Positions 34,732 to 44,400 of a stretch of DNA of 64,000 nt are shown piece by piece. The stretch's first letter is position 1, and each line of letters starts with the position of its first letter. The stretch is from Streptomyces kurssanovii. GTDB taxonomy: Bacteria > Actinomycetota > Actinomycetes > Streptomycetales > Streptomycetaceae. The position numbers and the translations under genes are program-made. The DNA is taken from assembly GCF_014649695.1 (NCBI RefSeq), contig NZ_BMTN01000001.1:744001-808000 (forward strand). The letters run 5' to 3'. The notes under the pieces were generated by a model that saw nothing but the letters and a program-made list of their open reading frames with translations, did not search any database and was not told where the DNA came from.

Positions 34732-35507
34732 GCGCCTCCAGCACCCCCCTCACCGCAGTGAACGGCACCGACCTGCTGCTGTGGGTCGCCATTCCCTACA
34801 CCTGCCTCGCTGTCTTCGCAGTCGGCCACGTCTGGCGCTACCGCAAGGACCAGTTCGGCTGGACGAGCCGCACCAGCCAGCTGCTGGAGCACCGCTGGCT
34901 TCGCTGGGGCAGCCCGCTGTTCCACCTCGGCGCCTTCGCCGTGATCGGCGGACATGTCGTGGGCCTGGCCGTACCCGCGTCCTGGACCAGGGCCGTTGGC
35001 ATCAGCGAACACGCCTACCACACCGCGGCGGTGGCCCTTGGTTCCGTCGCCGGTGTCGCGATGGTGGTGGGGCTGGGCATGCTGTGCGCCCGGCGCCTGC
35101 TCGCACCGCGCATCCGCACCAGGACCAGTCACAGCGACAAGCTGCTCTTCCCCTTGCTGTCCGCCACCGTCCTGCTCGGCATCGCCGCCACCGTCGTCCA
35201 CAACATCGCCGGCGGCGGATACGACTACCGGTCCACCGTCTCGGTCTGGTTCCGCGGCCTGTTCGCCCTGCAACCGCAGCCCGAGGCCATCACCGGAGCG
35301 CCCCTGCTGTTCCAGCTGCACGCCCTGACCGCCTGCCTGCTCTTCGCGGCCTGGCCCTTCACCCGCCTGGTCCACGTGTGGAGCGCCCCCATCGGCTACC
35401 TGCGCCGCCCCTACCTCGTCTACCGGCGCACAGCAGCCACCACCACCTACGGCTCGCATCCTGGTTCCGCCCAGCACAAGCCGGCCGCACCGAAGGTGAC
35501 CCGGTGA
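34728..35507 (+). CDS. narI: nitrate reductase gamma subunit (operon A)
   Basis: A 259-residue membrane cytochrome b with five predicted helices. It takes electrons from menaquinol for the NarGH head. Histidines that should ligate the two hemes are visible in SPLFHLGAFAVIGGHVVGL and in FQLHALTACLLFAAWPFTRL followed by VHVWS. The opening IPYTCLAVFAVGHVWRYRKD is the standard NarI start. It is the last gene of the operon, and a decayed cysE/cysK block begins 15 bases downstream. Confidence 0.95.
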   Translation: MSASSTPLTAVNGTDLLLWVAIPYTCLAVFAVGHVWRYRKDQFGWTSRTSQLLEHRWLRWGSPLFHLGAFAVIGGHVVGLAVPASWTRAVGISEHAYHTAAVALGSVAGVAMVVGLGMLCARRLLAPRIRTRTSHSDKLLFPLLSATVLLGIAATVVHNIAGGGYDYRSTVSVWFRGLFALQPQPEAITGAPLLFQLHALTACLLFAAWPFTRLVHVWSAPIGYLRRPYLVYRRTAATTTYGSHPGSAQHKPAAPKVTR

Positions 35508-35522
35508 CCTCCGCCCGGGACG

Positions 35523-36107
<585 letters not shown>

Positions 36108-36144
36108 CCGCACCCCCGCGCCTCCTCCGAAGAGGAATGCGACG

Positions 36145-36444
36145 GTGCTTGCCACACCGACCGATACCGGCCCCGGCCAACGATCGGCAGCCACAGGAGG
36201 CCGGGGCACCGGCCTGCTGATGGTCGTCATCGGCGTCATGGGATGGCCGGCCTCCTTCCAGCTCACCGTCGAGGACTGGCAGGTCCTGAAGAACCCCGGC
36301 TACCAGCCCCGGTGCAACATCAGCCCGGTGGTCGGCTGCGGCAGCGTCATCTCCAGCCGGCAGGGAAACATCTTCGGGTTCCCGATTATGCTCCTGGGCT
36401 GGGGCACCTCCCAAGCAGCCCCCGGCTGCCGTGGAGCAACCTGA
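36145..36444 (+). pseudogene. truncated vitamin K epoxide reductase-like gene
   Basis: A 99-residue frame from GTG 36145. RCNISPVVGCGSVISSRQGN, followed by IFGFP, is the VKOR domain signature near helix 1, with its first Cys pair. The protein ends soon afterwards (LLGWGTSQAAPGCRGAT). The remaining helices and the CxxC active site, about 100 residues, are absent. VKOR proteins oxidise DsbA-like partners for disulphide formation. This copy is most likely dead. Confidence 0.65.
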
Positions 36445-36458
36445 GGGCAGCTGGGGCG

Positions 36459-36881
36459 TCAGGCAATGCGGTAACCAGTCACGATGTCGATACTGATGCC
36501 GACCATCTGGTCTTTCGGCCCGGCGACCCACGGCACGAGGGCGGTTGCGTAGCCTTCCTGCTGGGCCGGGTCCTGGACCAGACGCGCCACTCCGGTGACG
36601 ACGACGCTCCAGCCCGTGCGCGTGACCGGGTCGAGCGCGTCGGCCTCGTAGGCGACGACGGCGCCGTCCTGGGCCGGGCCGAGCAGCGCGGCTCCGGTGT
36701 GTGTCTGGATGACGATCCGGTCGTCGATGAGCAGATGGTTGACCGGCCGGATAGCGGGGAGGGCGTCGTGGGTGAAGACCACGCGGCCCATCGGCACACT
36801 CTTGAGGAGGGAGAGGGCCTCGAACCGGGTCAGCTCGCTCGCCAGTGCGGGAGGTCGGCCGGAGTCGGTGTGTGTGGTCAT
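36459..36881 (-). CDS. PPOX-type flavin/F420-binding protein
   Basis: A 140-residue protein from ATG 36881. ARSELT-type N-terminus, then MGRVVFTHDALPAIRPVNHL, GAVVAYEADALD and GWSVVVTGVARLV are the split-barrel pattern of pyridoxamine-phosphate-oxidase-like proteins that bind FMN or F420. Similar genes occur in the DevR regulon of Mycobacterium. It is about half identical by eye to the copy at 56178. It is divergent from hmp, and DevR-like boxes lie between the two genes. Confidence 0.82.
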   Translation of the reverse strand: MTTHTDSGRPPALASELTRFEALSLLKSVPMGRVVFTHDALPAIRPVNHLLIDDRIVIQTHTGAALLGPAQDGAVVAYEADALDPVTRTGWSVVVTGVARLVQDPAQQEGYATALVPWVAGPKDQMVGISIDIVTGYRIA

Positions 36882-37000
36882 GGCAGGGCTTCTTCCAGAC
36901 GCGGTCGAGGAGCGGCGGTGCACCGCTTTCGCCGTTGACGGCGAGGAGCAGGAATGCGTGTCACGGACTCAAGTGACGCATGCCCGAAACCTCGCCGCCT

Positions 37001-37016
37001 AGGGCTGGTCGGCCCT
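37001..37016. promoter_or_regulatory. DevR-like palindrome between PPOX and hmp genes
   Basis: AGGGCTGGTCGGCCCT, 120 bases upstream of the leftward PPOX start and 225 bases upstream of hmp. Confidence 0.6.
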
Positions 37017-37115
37017 GATCAGTGCGCAGGGACCATGGCACCTTCGTCGTGGATCCCGCATGGGCCGCTGGTCCCGGCTCCCGCGACATGTACCGGACCG
37101 GGCGGCCCTGACCAC

Positions 37116-37131
37116 AGGGACCTTGGTCCCG
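37116..37131. promoter_or_regulatory. DevR-like palindrome upstream of hmp
   Basis: AGGGACCTTGGTCCCG, 110 bases before the hmp ATG. The inner GGGACC-TT-GGTCCC is a perfect palindrome close to the Mycobacterium DosR core. Confidence 0.65.
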
Positions 37132-37240
37132 GGTCTTGCCTGCGAGTGGGGTGGGGCGGCTTTCAGGCTGCTAAACCTGTAGGTGCCTGCCGCCGCGCAG
37201 CGTCAACCCCCTCTCCGCTACCTCCCTCAGGAGTGTTGTC

Positions 37241-38443
37241 ATGCTGTCTGCCGAGTCGGCCTCGCTGATCCGGGCCACCCTTCCTGCCGTCGGCGGGGCA
37301 CTGGATGAGATAACCACCCGCTTCTACGCCACGATGTTCGCCGACCGCCCGGAGCTGCTGGACGGCATGTTCAACCGCGGCAACCAGGCCAGCGGCGCGC
37401 AGCGCCGGGCGCTGGCCGGGTCGATCGCCGCCTTCGCCGGTGCGCTGCTGGCGGACCCCGACACCCGCCCGGACACGCTGCTGGCCCGTATCGCCCACAA
37501 GCACGTGGCTGTCGGCGTCACCGACGACCAGTACACGATCGTGCACAAGTACCTGTTCGCCGCCATCGCCGACGTCCTCGGAGAGGCGATAACCCCTGAC
37601 GTGGCTGCGGCGTGGGACGAGGTCTACTGGCTGATGGCCGGTGCCCTCATCGCCCAGGAAGCGCGCCTCTACCTCGAAGCCCAGGTGCAGCCGGGGCATC
37701 CCTGGCGGCAGTGGACCGTCGTCGAACGCCGCGAGGAGACCGCCGACACCGTCTCTTTCCTGCTGCGCCCCGCCGACGGTGCCCCCGCACCGCGCGCACG
37801 GGCCGGCCAGTACGTCAGCGTGCGGGTGAAGATGCCCGACGGCGTACACCAGTTGCGCCAGTACAGCCTCTCTTCGGCGCCGGGCGAAGAGGTGCGCCGC
37901 ATCACCGTCAAGCGCGTGACTGGTGACGGCGCCCCCGACGGCGAAGTGTCGAACCTGCTGCACCGCACCCTCAAGGCCGGTGACGAACTCACCCTGTCCG
38001 CCCCCTTCGGCGAGGTGGTGCTGGACGATACGGACGCGCCGCTGGTGCTGGTCTCCGCCGGCATCGGCTGCACCCCGATGGTTTCCATGTTGGAGCACCT
38101 CGCAGCCACCGCCGCTTCCCGTCCTGTCACGGTCCTGCATGCCGACCGCTCACCCGCCGACCACGCGCTGCGCACCGACACCAACCGGCTGGTCAGCACG
38201 TTGCCGGATGCGCGCGCCACGTTCTGGTACGAGCGGGACGAGGTGAAGGAGCCGGGGGCTGTGAAGGGTCTGATGAACCTCGACGGACTGCAGCTGCCTG
38301 CCGAGGCGAGCGTGTACCTGTGCGGCCCGCTCCCCTTCATGCGTGAGGTCAGGGCGCAGCTGCTGCGTGGCGGGATCCCGGCCCGGAGCATCCGCTACGA
38401 GGTCTTCGGCCCCGACCTGTGGCTGGCCGACACCACCGCCTGA
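37241..38443 (+). CDS. hmp: flavohemoprotein (NO dioxygenase)
   Basis: A 400-residue protein that oxidises NO to nitrate, using oxygen and NAD(P)H. Residues 1-138 are a globin, with the proximal heme His in ARIAHKHVAVGV. Residues about 150-250 bind FAD (RQYSLSSAP), and about 265-390 bind NAD (GIGCTPMVSML, YLCGPLPFM). The length is the usual one. Two DevR-like boxes precede it. A CAGG-N8-CCTG inverted repeat at 37164-37179 could be a further regulator site. It fits beside NirK and two Nar enzymes that generate NO. Confidence 0.95.
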   Translation: MLSAESASLIRATLPAVGGALDEITTRFYATMFADRPELLDGMFNRGNQASGAQRRALAGSIAAFAGALLADPDTRPDTLLARIAHKHVAVGVTDDQYTIVHKYLFAAIADVLGEAITPDVAAAWDEVYWLMAGALIAQEARLYLEAQVQPGHPWRQWTVVERREETADTVSFLLRPADGAPAPRARAGQYVSVRVKMPDGVHQLRQYSLSSAPGEEVRRITVKRVTGDGAPDGEVSNLLHRTLKAGDELTLSAPFGEVVLDDTDAPLVLVSAGIGCTPMVSMLEHLAATAASRPVTVLHADRSPADHALRTDTNRLVSTLPDARATFWYERDEVKEPGAVKGLMNLDGLQLPAEASVYLCGPLPFMREVRAQLLRGGIPARSIRYEVFGPDLWLADTTA

Positions 38444-38463
38444 CCGCCCTGGCCTGCCACAGC

Positions 38464-38499
38464 GGATCGGCCATGCTGCGCGGATCGGCCATGCTGCGC
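38464..38499. repeat. 18-bp tandem repeat, two copies
   Basis: GGATCGGCCATGCTGCGC occurs twice without interruption, just after hmp. It runs into the moeA-like remnant. Confidence 0.8.
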
Positions 38500-38589
38500 G
38501 GTCTTGCCACCTCACCAGGTCTGCTGGTGATCCCACCCGACGGCGCGTGCGCGGGCCAGATCGTGGACGTCCTGCCCATGCCCTGGTAG
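38491..38589 (+). pseudogene. possible moeA C-terminal fragment
   Basis: Thirty-two codons ending in a stop read LATSPGLLVIPPDGACAGQI followed by VDVLP. This resembles the last residues of MoeA (LARADALLVIPEG...AGExVxVLPL), the molybdopterin-insertion enzyme needed by Nar. No further MoeA sequence is present. The match is short and uncertain. Confidence 0.35.
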
Positions 38590-38619
38590 ACGACGACCCC
38601 TGGGGGTGCCACCCTCGAC

Positions 38620-38655
38620 GATGCCCGGCTCCTGCCTCTGCGGAAGCCGGGCATC
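38620..38655. terminator. hairpin, probable terminator before narK
   Basis: GATGCCCGGCT and AGCCGGGCATC form a perfect 11-base stem with a 14-base loop. It lies between the moeA-like remnant and narK. Confidence 0.6.
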
Positions 38656-38948
38656 GGGCGTTTCGGGGCGCTTGACAGGCCCTCTCCATCGGCTTGGAAC
38701 GACCCCTCGACGCATGCGGCTGTGCAATCGCGGCAACCCGACCTCACGCCGCGGGCCGAGGCCTCGGGCGGCGGGCGTACCGGCCCTATGAGAACGGCCG
38801 GTCGGCCGGGCCGGCGGGACGAACGGCCTCATGCGGTCAGGGGCCGGTTCGACGAACCTGGTGGCTGGGAGCCGCGGAAGCGATGCCGGGGCCACCACGC
38901 CCCGCATCCGGGCGGCGCTCCCATAACGACTCGACCGAGAGGTACACG

Positions 38949-40208
38949 ATGCGCCCGCTTGAGGACACCGCCAGGACAGCACCGTCGACGGCGGGAGGCC
39001 GCACCTCCACGGCCGGCAGTCCGTGGATGATGCTCGCGCTGGCCACACTGGGGTTCGCCGTCAACTTCTGGGCGTGGGCGCTGCTGAGCCCCCTGGGCCC
39101 GCGATTCAAGGAGATCCTGGCGCTCAGCTCCTTCGAGCAGTCCCTCCTGGTGGCCGTGCCCGTCGTGGTCGGCTCCCTGGGCCGGATCCCCGTAGGCGCC
39201 TTGACCGACCGGTTCGGCGGCCGGGTCATGTTCCCCCTCGTGTCGGCCGCAACGATCGTCCCCGTGCTCTACCTGGGCCTCGCCGGGCACTCCTCGCTGG
39301 CGGCCCTGCTCGTGGGCGGCTTCTTCCTCGGTATCGGAGGGACGGCCTTCGCCGTCGGCGTTCCGTTCGTCAGCCGCTGGTTCCCGCCGGAGCGACGCGG
39401 GCTGGCCATCGGCATCTTCGGCGCCGGGATGGGCGGCACAGCGATCAGCGCGCTGACGACCGTCAAGCTCGTGGACGCCCACGGCATGGCCAACCCCTTC
39501 CTCATCACCGCCGCAGCCCTCGCCGCCTACGCCGTACTGGCCGCGCTGCTGCTGCGCGACGCGCCCGGCCGCGCCGTCCCCAGCGAACCGCTGGCCCGCC
39601 GACTGGCCGACACCGTACGGCTGCCCATCACCTGGCAGGCATCCGCCCTGTACGCGGTCGCGTTCGGCGGATACGTCGCTTTCTCGGTCTACCTTCCGAC
39701 CTACCTCAAGACCGGCTACGGACTGGGCCAGGCCGACGCGGCCAACCGGATGGCAGGCTTCGTCCTGCTGGCCGTGGCGATGCGCCCCATCGGTGGCTGG
39801 CTCTCCGACCGGATGGGACCGACCCGGGTCCTGGCCGGCACCCTGGCCGTCGTGATCGTGGGCGCGGCCGTCCAGTCGGCCACCCCGCCCCTGGCCCCGG
39901 TAGGCACCATCGCCTTCCTCGCCATGGCCGCAGCCCTCGGCGCGGGCAGCGGCGCCACCTTCGCCCTGGTCGCCCTTCTCGCACCGGCCGACAAGGTCGG
40001 GTCCGTCACCGGCGTCGTCGGCGCGGCCGGCGGTCTGGGCGGTTTCGTCCCGCCGCTGGTCATGGGAGTCGTCTTCAGCGCCACGGGAAGCTACGCCTTG
40101 GGTCTGCTCCTGCTGGTTCTGGTCGCCGCCGCCGCGCTCGCCTTCACCGTCACCCGGGTGCGACGAGCCGCCGCCGACGCCGGCGCCGGCACCACGAACC
40201 CGGCATGA
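38949..40208 (+). CDS. narK: nitrate/nitrite transporter NarK (MFS)
   Basis: A 419-residue transporter from ATG 38949 with twelve predicted helices. The first helix FAVNFWAWALLSPLGPRFK, the loop RIPVGALTDRFGGR and FFLGIGGTAFAVGVPFVSRW fit the nitrate/nitrite porter (NNP) branch of the major facilitator family. It lies between the two narGHJI operons. It should import nitrate, export nitrite or exchange them, feeding both enzymes. The next gene starts 27 bases downstream. Confidence 0.93.
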   Translation: MRPLEDTARTAPSTAGGRTSTAGSPWMMLALATLGFAVNFWAWALLSPLGPRFKEILALSSFEQSLLVAVPVVVGSLGRIPVGALTDRFGGRVMFPLVSAATIVPVLYLGLAGHSSLAALLVGGFFLGIGGTAFAVGVPFVSRWFPPERRGLAIGIFGAGMGGTAISALTTVKLVDAHGMANPFLITAAALAAYAVLAALLLRDAPGRAVPSEPLARRLADTVRLPITWQASALYAVAFGGYVAFSVYLPTYLKTGYGLGQADAANRMAGFVLLAVAMRPIGGWLSDRMGPTRVLAGTLAVVIVGAAVQSATPPLAPVGTIAFLAMAAALGAGSGATFALVALLAPADKVGSVTGVVGAAGGLGGFVPPLVMGVVFSATGSYALGLLLLVLVAAAALAFTVTRVRRAAADAGAGTTNPA

Positions 40209-40235
40209 CCCTCTCGCTTCCACGAGGACTCGGCC

Positions 40236-40709
40236 ATGTGTGAGTACTGCGGCTGCCAGGCGGTGGCCGCCATCGAGGAACTGACCCGCGAGCACGACAC
40301 CGTCGTCGACCTGATCGGCCGAGTACGCTCCGCCCACAGCGACGGCGACATACCCCGGATGACGGAACTGGCCCGGCAGATCTCCGCCGTGCTGGCCCCG
40401 CACACCGAGGTCGAGGAGCATGGCCTCTTCCCCGCCATGGCCACCGATTTTCCCGATCACATCGCGGTGCTGGAGGCCGAGCACCGCCGCATCGAAGCCG
40501 TCCTGGCCCAGGCGGCCGACGGCGTGCCGGGTGACCCCGGCTGGCCCACCGCGCTGGTGGAGGCCCTGGCGATGTTGCGCGAGCACATCCTCAAGGAACA
40601 GGACGGGCTCTTCCCCGCATCCCTGACATTCCTCAGCCCCGAGCAGTGGGACGTTCTGGACGCCGTACGGGCCCGGTCCGCCGGCGTTACTTCATCACCG
40701 GGGCGCTGA
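40236..40709 (+). CDS. hemerythrin-like (HHE) di-iron protein
   Basis: A 157-residue protein. After an odd MCEYCGCQ start with three Cys residues, HHE-type helices follow: LTREHDTVVDLIG, PHTEVEEHGLFPAM, LEAEHRRIEAVL and LREHILKEQDGLFP. The conserved His and Glu residues should bind a di-iron centre. Such proteins bind oxygen or NO, or repair iron-sulphur clusters. It follows narK on the same strand. A nitrosative-stress role is likely from context but not shown. Confidence 0.85.
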   Translation: MCEYCGCQAVAAIEELTREHDTVVDLIGRVRSAHSDGDIPRMTELARQISAVLAPHTEVEEHGLFPAMATDFPDHIAVLEAEHRRIEAVLAQAADGVPGDPGWPTALVEALAMLREHILKEQDGLFPASLTFLSPEQWDVLDAVRARSAGVTSSPGR

Positions 40710-41496
40710 ACACCGTGCACCAGCAGCCGCCCCACCCGGCGTTTCCCGCTGCACTTCGGTGCGGGTGGCGCCGGACGGCCCAGCGCGAGCCCGTCGGCCG
40801 GAACCAGCTGGAGTGGACGACGGCGTCGGCATCACCAGCTGCATCGAGGGCGCTCAGCGAGCCGCCGAGTCGATCGCGGCATCGCTCAAGACTCCCGCCC
40901 ACCGTCGCTGACCGCGACCTCGACGAACGAGCCTCGTCATGGCGGCGGTCCGCTGTCATCACGACGCCAGTGGACGGGGTGACACGGAGCATCACACCTT
41001 CCGTCGCGCGTCTGCGCCGAAGCATGCCGCCGCTGCCGCGGACAACGTCCACGAGGCGCGGGCTCCGGGAGTGCACCACCGGGGCGACACAGCCTGGCGA
41101 CGCCCTCGTCCGCTCAAACCGGTCGGCCGGGACCGGGCAATGGGTGGGGATGGCGTGGGAAGGTCCGGCGACGGCCGAATGCGACGGGAACCTTCCCCCT
41201 GCACGAGGGCACCCGCGGCGGCCGCTCGAGAGGCCGGCGCCGACCCGGGAACGGGCACACCGGCCGTGAACTCAGGTCTGCCCGCCTCGCCTATCCGGCA
41301 GGGGCGTTGAAGCGGGGGACGGGCATGCCGTCGATGTGTGGAGGTAGTCACGGCTCCGTGTGAGCGGCACACCTGAATCGGCGTCATTCCCAGAGTGCCG
41401 TTGTTGACGTGTGAGCGGGCGGTGGCCCTAGAGTCGTTCGTGGTGGGGCCGATCACAATTCGAACGGGCAGGCGCGCCCGGAAGCGGAGTGGCACG
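40710..41496. other. long intergenic region before narG operon B
   Basis: Nearly 790 bases without a supported gene. One frame near 40815-40910 (GVGITSCIEGAQRAAESIAA) looks as if it could be the end of an old gene, but I cannot identify it. There is no DevR-like box by my reading. A TTGACG (41404) with TAGAGT 19 bases on could be a weak promoter. Confidence 0.35.
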
Positions 41497-44400
41497 GTGA
41501 GTACCGAGACCGACTCGGGGCCACGGGCAGGTATGGACGGCCCGCTTGCGGATGCGTTGGTGCGCAGCCGACGCTTCTTCACCCGGGCGGAGGTGTCGGA
41601 CGACGGGCGCACCTTGCACCGGATCGGCGGACGGGGGGCGGACGGCTTCTACCGGGACCGCTGGTCGCACGACAAGGTGGTGCGCTCCACTCACGGGGTG
41701 AACTGCACCGGGTCTTGTTCGTGGAAGGTGTATGTCAAGGACGGCATCATCACCTGGGAGGCGCAGCAGACCGACTACCCGTCGGTCGGCCCGGACCGGC
41801 CGGAGTACGAGCCGCGTGGCTGTCCGCGCGGGGCGGCGTTCTCCTGGTACACCTATTCGCCGACCCGGGTGCGCTACCCGTACGTGCGCGGGGTGCTGTT
41901 GCAGATGTACCGGGAGGCCAAGCAGCGTCTCGGTGACCCGGTGCTGGCCTGGGCCGACGTCGTCTCCGATCCCGAGCGCTCCCGCCGCTACAAGTCGGTG
42001 CGTGGCAAGGGGGGCCTGGTGCGGGCGGGCTGGGACGAGGTGGCCGAGATGATCGCCGCCGCGCACGTACACACGATCAAGGCGTACGGCCCGGACCGGC
42101 TGGCGGGCTTCTCGCCGATCCCGGCCATGTCCATGGTGTCCCACGCCGCCGGTGCCCGCTTCTACTCGCTGCTCGGCGGGGCGATGCTGTCGTTCTACGA
42201 CTGGTACGCCGATCTCCCTGTCGCCTCGCCGCAGGTCTTCGGTGACCAGACGGACGTGCCCGAGTCGGGTGACTGGTGGGATGCCGGGTACCTGATCATG
42301 TGGGGGTCCAACCTGCCGGTGACCCGCACCCCGGACGCGCACTGGATGGCGGAAGCGCGCTACCGGGGACAGAAGGTCGTCGCGGTCGCCCCGGACTACG
42401 CGGACAACGTGAAGTTCGCCGACGAATGGCTGGCCGCTCAGCCCGGCACGGACGGCGCTCTGGCGATGGCCATGGGGCACGTCATCTTGAAGGAGTTCTT
42501 CGTCGACCGGGAGACGCAGTCCTTCGCCTCGTACGTAAAGCGGTACACCGATCTGCCGTTCCTGGTCACGCTCGACGAGAGCGAGCCGGGAACGTACACG
42601 CCGGGCAAGTTCCTGACGGCGGCCGACCTCGGTGGTGTGGAGGCGGCAGCGGAGAACGCGGAGTTCAAGACCGTGATGCTGGACGCCGTTACCGGCCGGC
42701 CGGTGGTGCCCAATGGCACGCTCGGCCACCGCTATGGCGAGTCCGGCATGGGCAAGTGGAACCTCGACCTCGGAGAGGTCGACCCGTTGCTGAGCGCCGA
42801 TGGCGGCCGGGAGGCGCCGGTCGCGGTCGAACTGCCCCGTTTCGACACCCCGGACGGAAAAGCCGGGCGGCTGTTGCGTGGCGTGCCCGTGCGCCAGGTC
42901 GGCGGGAAGACGGTGACCACGGTCTTCGACCTGCTGCTGGCCCAGTACGGCGTGGCCCGTGAGGATCTTCCCGGCCGGTGGCCCGCCGGCTACGACGATC
43001 CCGCGGAGCCGTACACCCCTGCCTGGCAGGAGGCGATCACGGGGGTCGCCGCGGAGAAGGCGGCCCGTATCGCGAGGGAGTTCGCCGCCAACGCAAAGGA
43101 GTCGGGCGGCCGTTCAATGATCATCATGGGGGCGGGTACCAACCACTGGTTCCACTCCGACACCATCTACCGGGCCTTCCTCACGCTGACCACGCTCACC
43201 GGCTGCCAGGGAGTCAACGGCGGCGGCTGGGCCCACTACGTGGGTCAGGAGAAGGTCCGGCCCATCACCGGATACTCGGCGCTGGCCACAGCGGCCGACT
43301 GGAACCGGCCCGCGCGACAGATGATCCAGACCGCGTACTGGTACCTGCACACCGACCAGTTCCGCTACGACCCTTTCAGTGCCGACACCCTCGCCGCGGC
43401 CTCGGCCGGCGGCACCTTCGCCGGACGGTCCTCGGCGGATGTCATCGCACAGTCCGCCCGCCTGGGCTGGATGCCCTCCTATCCCACCTTCGACCGCAAC
43501 CCGCTCACCATCGCTGCCGACGCCGAGGCCGCCGGGCGCGAGGTGGGCCCGTACGTGGTGGACGAGTTGAAAGCGGGGCGGCTGCGCTTCGCCGCCGAGG
43601 ACCCCGACGCGCCGGAGAACTTCCCCCGCGTGCTCACTGTGTGGCGGGCCAACCTGCTGGGCTCCTCGGCCAAGGGCAACGAGTACTTCCTCAAGCACCT
43701 GCTGGGCACCGACTCTGCCGTCAGCGCCATCGAAGCACCCGAGGACGCCCGCCCGCGCGACGTCGTGTGGCGGGAGCAGGCCCCCACCGGCAAGCTCGAC
43801 CTGCTGCTGTCGATGGACTTCCGGATGACCAGCACCACCCTCTACTCCGACGTCGTCCTGCCGGCCGCGACCTGGTACGAGAAGCACGACCTGAACACCA
43901 CCGACATGCACCCCTTCGTGAACTCGTTCAATCCGGCCATCTCCCCGCCCTGGCAGACCCGCACCGACTGGGACGCGTTCAACACCATCGCCCGGGCGTT
44001 CAGCCGGCTGGCCGCAAACCACCTCGGCACCGTCACCGATGTGGTGGCCGCCCCACTGCTCCATGACACCCCGGACGCCATGGCCACCCCGCACGGCCGG
44101 GTGAAGGACTGGAAGGCGGGGGAGTGCGAGCCCGTGCCCGGCCGCACCATGCCCAAGCTGATCAGCGTCGAGCGCGACTACGCGGCCGTGGCCGAGAAGA
44201 TGACCGCGTTGGGGCCCCTGCTCGACAGTCTGGGGGCCACCACCAAGGGTGTCACGTTCAAGGTGGACCGCGAGCTGGAGTACCTGCGGCACAAGAACGG
44301 CACCGTCCACGGCGGGGTGGCCGACGGGCGGCCGTCCATCGCCCGCGACGTCCAAGCATGCGAGGCGATCCTCGCTCTCTCCGGCACCACCAACGGACAT

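Noticed and set aside
38464-38499. Start of a CRISPR-like array
   Set aside because: The two 18-base units are directly adjacent with no spacer.
38829-40586. Leftward 585-residue frame opposite narK
   Set aside because: Low-complexity shadow of narK; no start signal or domain.
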